Source: Anianibacter sp965662745
GTDB lineage: Bacteria; Pseudomonadota; Alphaproteobacteria; Rhodobacterales; Rhodobacteraceae
Direction: 5' to 3'
Length of the DNA stretch: 64,000 nucleotides
Assembly (NCBI GenBank): GCA_965662745.1
Contig: CBFIJK010000009.1
Location: 11,112-75,111, forward strand
The notes under the pieces were generated by a model. That model was not told where the DNA came from. It ran no database searches and saw only the letters and a list, made by a program, of their open reading frames with translations. A program made the translations under genes and the position numbers. Shown one piece after another: positions 61,506 through 64,000 of this stretch (within the stretch, counting starts at the first letter, position 1; the number at the start of each line of letters is the position of its first letter).

Positions 61506-62272
61506 TCGCCTGCCTGCCGATGTATGACTGGCCGGAAGAGCGGGCAGGCATAGACGCACTATGGTCGCATCTGCGCGATAGCTTGCGAGACAGTGGAATC
61601 GCGTCACCGGATCAGCTGACGCGCGGCGAGGACCTTTGGGCGCTGTGGGAAGATCCGGGCCTTGTGCTGGGCCAGACCTGCAGCCTGCCTTATCGCGAAC
61701 GTCTTGCGCGGACGGCCCAAGTGGTCGGAACGCTGGATTATGGGCTGGAGGGTGTGCAAGCGGGTCATTACGCAAGCGCGCTTGTCGTGCGCGCTGACGA
61801 CCCGCGCGCAATGCTGACAGAGTTCGCAGGGGCAACGCTTGCGCTTAACGGGTTCGACAGTCAGTCGGGCTGGGTCGCAGCACATGCGGCCGCACGGCTT
61901 GCCGGGATCGGTTTCCGCCGCTTTCACCACACCGGCGCCCATCGTGAAAGCGCCCGGCGTGTCGCCGAAGGTGTTGCCGATATTGCCGCCGTCGATGCGG
62001 TGACATGGCGGCTGATCCAGCGGCACGCGCCGGATCTTGCTGGGGCTTTGCGGGTGCTTTGCCTGTCGCCCTCCTCGCCGTCCCTGCCGCTGATCACAGC
62101 CAAGGACCAACCGGCGGACCGGATCGCAACCGCCGTGGCCCGCGCAATCAAGACGCTGCCGCCCAAGATTTCGGATGCGACCGGAGTGATCGGCTTTCAT
62201 CCCATGCACGCGGACGACTACATGGCGGTCCCGACACCCCCTCTTCCGAGCCAGGCACAGCCTGTTCTTTAG
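61502..62272 (+). CDS. PhnD/SsuA-like substrate-binding family protein without signal peptide
   Basis: A 256-residue protein resembling the phosphonate/phosphite periplasmic binding protein (PhnD-like) fold: ACLPMYDWPEERAGIDALW, GLVLGQTCSLPYRERL, LALNGFDSQSGWVAAHAA and the GVADIAAVDAVTWRLI segment are typical. No signal peptide is visible, so it probably acts in the cytoplasm or needs another export route. Start is GTG 61502, coupled to the TerB-like gene. No phosphonate transporter genes adjoin it; a polar amino-acid transporter operon follows after about 100 bases. Ligand unknown. Confidence 0.78.
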   Translation: MIACLPMYDWPEERAGIDALWSHLRDSLRDSGIASPDQLTRGEDLWALWEDPGLVLGQTCSLPYRERLARTAQVVGTLDYGLEGVQAGHYASALVVRADDPRAMLTEFAGATLALNGFDSQSGWVAAHAAARLAGIGFRRFHHTGAHRESARRVAEGVADIAAVDAVTWRLIQRHAPDLAGALRVLCLSPSSPSLPLITAKDQPADRIATAVARAIKTLPPKISDATGVIGFHPMHADDYMAVPTPPLPSQAQPVL

Positions 62273-62370
62273 GCAAACGCCTAATTCTCCCAACGTCAGA
62301 TGCCCTCGCCCCATTGCATTCGGCGCGGCTTTACGACCTATTCTTGCACTGGATACGCCCAGAGGACCCG

Positions 62371-63144
62371 GTGAACACGTCAGTACCTGTCATTGAAATC
62401 CGCGACCTCCACAAAAGCTATGGCAGCCTGGAGGTTCTGAAGGGCGTCGATCTTGCCGCGCCCAAAGGGCATGTCGTGTCTCTGATCGGATCTTCGGGGT
62501 CCGGAAAATCCACGCTTCTGCGTTGCGTGAACCTTCTGGAAGACAGCCAATCGGGTGAGATCGTCTTTGAAGGAGAGCCGGTCAAATGGCGCGGCAGGGA
62601 TCATAACCGCCAGCCCGCTGACCGCGCGCAGGTTCGGCGCATCCGCACCAACCTTTCGATGGTGTTCCAGCAGTTCAATCTCTGGGCGCACATGACCATC
62701 CTGCAAAACGTGATGGAAGCGCCGGTCACCGTGCTCGGCCGACCAAAGGCCGAAGTCGAGGCAGCTGCACGCGGCTATCTCGACAAGGTCGGCATCGGCG
62801 ACAAATGCGATGCCTATCCCGCGCAGCTTTCGGGCGGCCAGCAGCAGCGCGCCGCCATCGCGCGTGGGCTGTGCATGGAACCGCGCGCCCTGCTGTTTGA
62901 CGAGCCGACCTCGGCGCTCGACCCTGAGCTAGAACAAGAGGTCGTGCGTGTCATCAAGGCGCTCGCCGAAGAGGGGCGCACGATGCTTCTCGTCACCCAC
63001 GATATGTCCATGGCGCGCGATGTGTCGGACCATGTCGTGTTCCTTCACCAGGGCCGGATCGAAGAACAAGGCCCCCCGGCGCGCGTCTTTGGCGCGCCGG
63101 AAACCGATCGGCTGCGCCAGTTCCTGAACGCGACAGCCGCTTAA
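62371..63144 (+). CDS. Polar amino-acid ABC transporter ATP-binding protein (HisP/GlnQ-like)
   Basis: A 257-residue ATPase of the polar amino-acid uptake class. Walker A is GSSGSGKST, the Q-loop region is NLSMVFQQFNLWAHMT, the signature is LSGGQQQRAAIARGL, Walker B is LLFDEPTSALD and the H-loop is LLVTHDMSMA. The start is GTG 62371 behind AGAGGACCCG; a longer reading from 62005 overlaps the previous gene. It heads an operon with a binding protein (63171) and a permease (63954). A 6-bp hairpin TTAGGC-AAAC-GCCTAA spans the previous stop. Confidence 0.93.
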   Translation: MNTSVPVIEIRDLHKSYGSLEVLKGVDLAAPKGHVVSLIGSSGSGKSTLLRCVNLLEDSQSGEIVFEGEPVKWRGRDHNRQPADRAQVRRIRTNLSMVFQQFNLWAHMTILQNVMEAPVTVLGRPKAEVEAAARGYLDKVGIGDKCDAYPAQLSGGQQQRAAIARGLCMEPRALLFDEPTSALDPELEQEVVRVIKALAEEGRTMLLVTHDMSMARDVSDHVVFLHQGRIEEQGPPARVFGAPETDRLRQFLNATAA

Positions 63145-63170
63145 CCAACCTTCACCAACGGGAGATTACC

Positions 63171-63905
63171 ATGACGTTCAAACTCACCACTGCCGCCGCG
63201 GCGCTTGCCCTCATGACGGGCGCGGCCTTTGCCGCCGGCCATTCCGAAACCGTCCGCATGGGCACCGAGGGCGCCTACCCTCCCTACAACTTCCTCAACG
63301 ATGCGGGCGAAGTCGACGGATTCGAGCGCGAGCTGGGCGACGAGCTTTGCGTTCGCGCCGAACTGACCTGCGAATGGGTCACCAACGATTGGGATTCGAT
63401 CATCCCGAACCTCGTGTCGGGCAACTACGACACCATCATCGCGGGCATGTCGATCACCGACGAGCGCGACGAGGTCATCGACTTCACCCAGAACTACTAT
63501 CCGCCGACCGCATCGGCCTATCTTGCCATGTCCGAGGGCGTTGATCTGATGGGCGGCGTGGTCGCCGCTCAGACGGGCACGATTCAGGCGGGCTATGTCG
63601 CCGAATCCGGTGCGACGCTGGTTGAGTACGCCACGCCCGAGGAAACCGTCGCAGCCGTGCGCAACGGTGAGGCCGACGCGGTCTTTGCCGATTTCGACTA
63701 TCTCAAGCCTATCGCTGAATCGTCCGATGAGCTGATGTTCGTCGGCGATGAGGTTCCGCTGGGCGGCGGCATCGGCCTTGGTCTGCGCGAAAGCGATACC
63801 GAGCTTCGCGACAAGTTCGACGCGGCCATCACCTCGATGAAAGAGGACGGCACGCTGAACGAGATGCTGATCAAGTGGTTCGGCGAAGACACGACGACCT
63901 ATTGA
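63171..63905 (+). CDS. Polar amino-acid ABC transporter substrate-binding protein
   Basis: A 244-residue periplasmic binding protein of SBP family 3 (lysine/arginine/ornithine type). A signal peptide (MTFKLTTAAAALALMTGAAF, cleaved near AAGHS) precedes VRMGTEGAYPPYNFLNDAG, with GFERELGDELCVRA, NDWDSIIPNL and GMSITDERDEVIDFTQNYY all typical of basic amino-acid binders. It follows the ATPase gene by 26 bases and is separated from the permease by a strong hairpin. Ligand is probably a basic or polar amino acid; the exact one is inference. Confidence 0.92.
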   Translation: MTFKLTTAAAALALMTGAAFAAGHSETVRMGTEGAYPPYNFLNDAGEVDGFERELGDELCVRAELTCEWVTNDWDSIIPNLVSGNYDTIIAGMSITDERDEVIDFTQNYYPPTASAYLAMSEGVDLMGGVVAAQTGTIQAGYVAESGATLVEYATPEETVAAVRNGEADAVFADFDYLKPIAESSDELMFVGDEVPLGGGIGLGLRESDTELRDKFDAAITSMKEDGTLNEMLIKWFGEDTTTY

Positions 63906-63917
63906 TCCAGACGGACC

Positions 63918-63943
63918 GGACGGGGCGCCCTGTCGCCCCGTCC
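63918..63943 (+). other. Strong hairpin between binding-protein and permease genes
   Basis: GGACGGGGCG pairs perfectly with CGCCCCGTCC over a 6-base loop, 12 bases after the binding-protein stop and 11 bases before the permease start. There is no T-run. Such hairpins commonly protect the upstream mRNA from 3' decay, raising binding-protein output over permease. Confidence 0.7.
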
Positions 63944-63953
63944 ACCCCGATCA

Positions 63954-64000
63954 ATGTATTCCTTCTGCACCGATCCCGAGACGCTTGACGGTCTCGCCTG
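63954..64000 (+). CDS. ABC transporter permease (partial, 5' end only)
   Basis: Only 15 codons are visible before the right edge: MYSFCTDPETLDGLA. The position directly after the ATPase and binding-protein genes, with a TCA-ATG start following the intergenic hairpin, and the match to the usual start of HisQ-type permeases in this group support the call. The rest lies outside the window. Confidence 0.65.
   Translation, partial: MYSFCTDPETLDGLA

Overview
The window is GC-rich bacterial chromosome from an alphaproteobacterium, most likely a member of the Rhodobacteraceae (Roseobacter/Rhodobacter lineage). The inference rests on a gcrA cell-cycle regulator, an F1-only ATP synthase operon (atpHAGDC) without the F0 genes, small families typical of the group (DUF1467 next to methylmalonyl-CoA epimerase, DUF2842, DUF2125, DUF6455, a Hint-domain protein), and high-GC codon use. 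No species can be named. I saw no rRNA, tRNA, CRISPR array, insertion sequence or prophage.

Layout. 0-2.4 kb: arginine biosynthesis on the minus strand (argD, a degenerate-looking GNAT gene, argF running off the left edge). 2.7-8.9 kb: a GSCFA protein, RidA divergent from a WYL-type regulator broken by one in-frame stop, a lone ABC-2 permease, gcrA, and a TetR-controlled pair of membrane genes with two visible operator-like sites. 8.9-18.4 kb: AsmA-like protein, rimO, an orphan membrane gene, tandem DUF6455 genes, an M48 lipoprotein protease, a deacetylase, a nitroreductase, an EI24/CysZ-like protein, DUF1467 and mce. 18.5-22.5 kb: a response regulator and GNAT, then a compact accessory cluster of an MT-A70 methyltransferase, a C5-cytosine methyltransferase and an NgoMIV-family restriction enzyme with an intact active site and the RSDR specificity motif. 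22.5-29.3 kb: aspS, cfa, carB.

29.4-41.4 kb: hemerythrin, a divergent DUF4198/HupE-UreJ pair whose start codons overlap, tdk, a CsaA-like protein, a glycosyltransferase-like gene whose DXD motif is replaced, proC, ybjN, ubiK, the overlapping lgt-methyltransferase-pgeF run, a 48-residue ORF behind a long inverted repeat, a Hint protein, DUF2125 and a ChaC-like cyclotransferase. 41.4-46.1 kb: the most unusual locus, a MotA/ExbB-like channel subunit and an 818-residue MotB-like partner with about 650 residues of predicted periplasmic coiled coil (including five tandem 28-residue repeats) ending in an OmpA-type peptidoglycan-binding domain, followed convergently by an M23 peptidase. 46-64 kb: clpA, gloB, a methyltransferase, atpHAGDC, a lectin-like gene, purA, secG, pyrG, rlmJ, a TerB-like gene with a PhnD-like gene, and the start of a polar amino-acid ABC transporter operon that leaves the right edge.

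The leads most worth following are the long-stalk motor pair, the three-gene restriction-modification cluster with an extra MT-A70 enzyme, the in-frame stop in the WYL regulator, the decaying GNAT between argD and argF, and strong intergenic hairpins placed between genes whose products are needed in unequal amounts (atpD/atpC, binding protein/permease).
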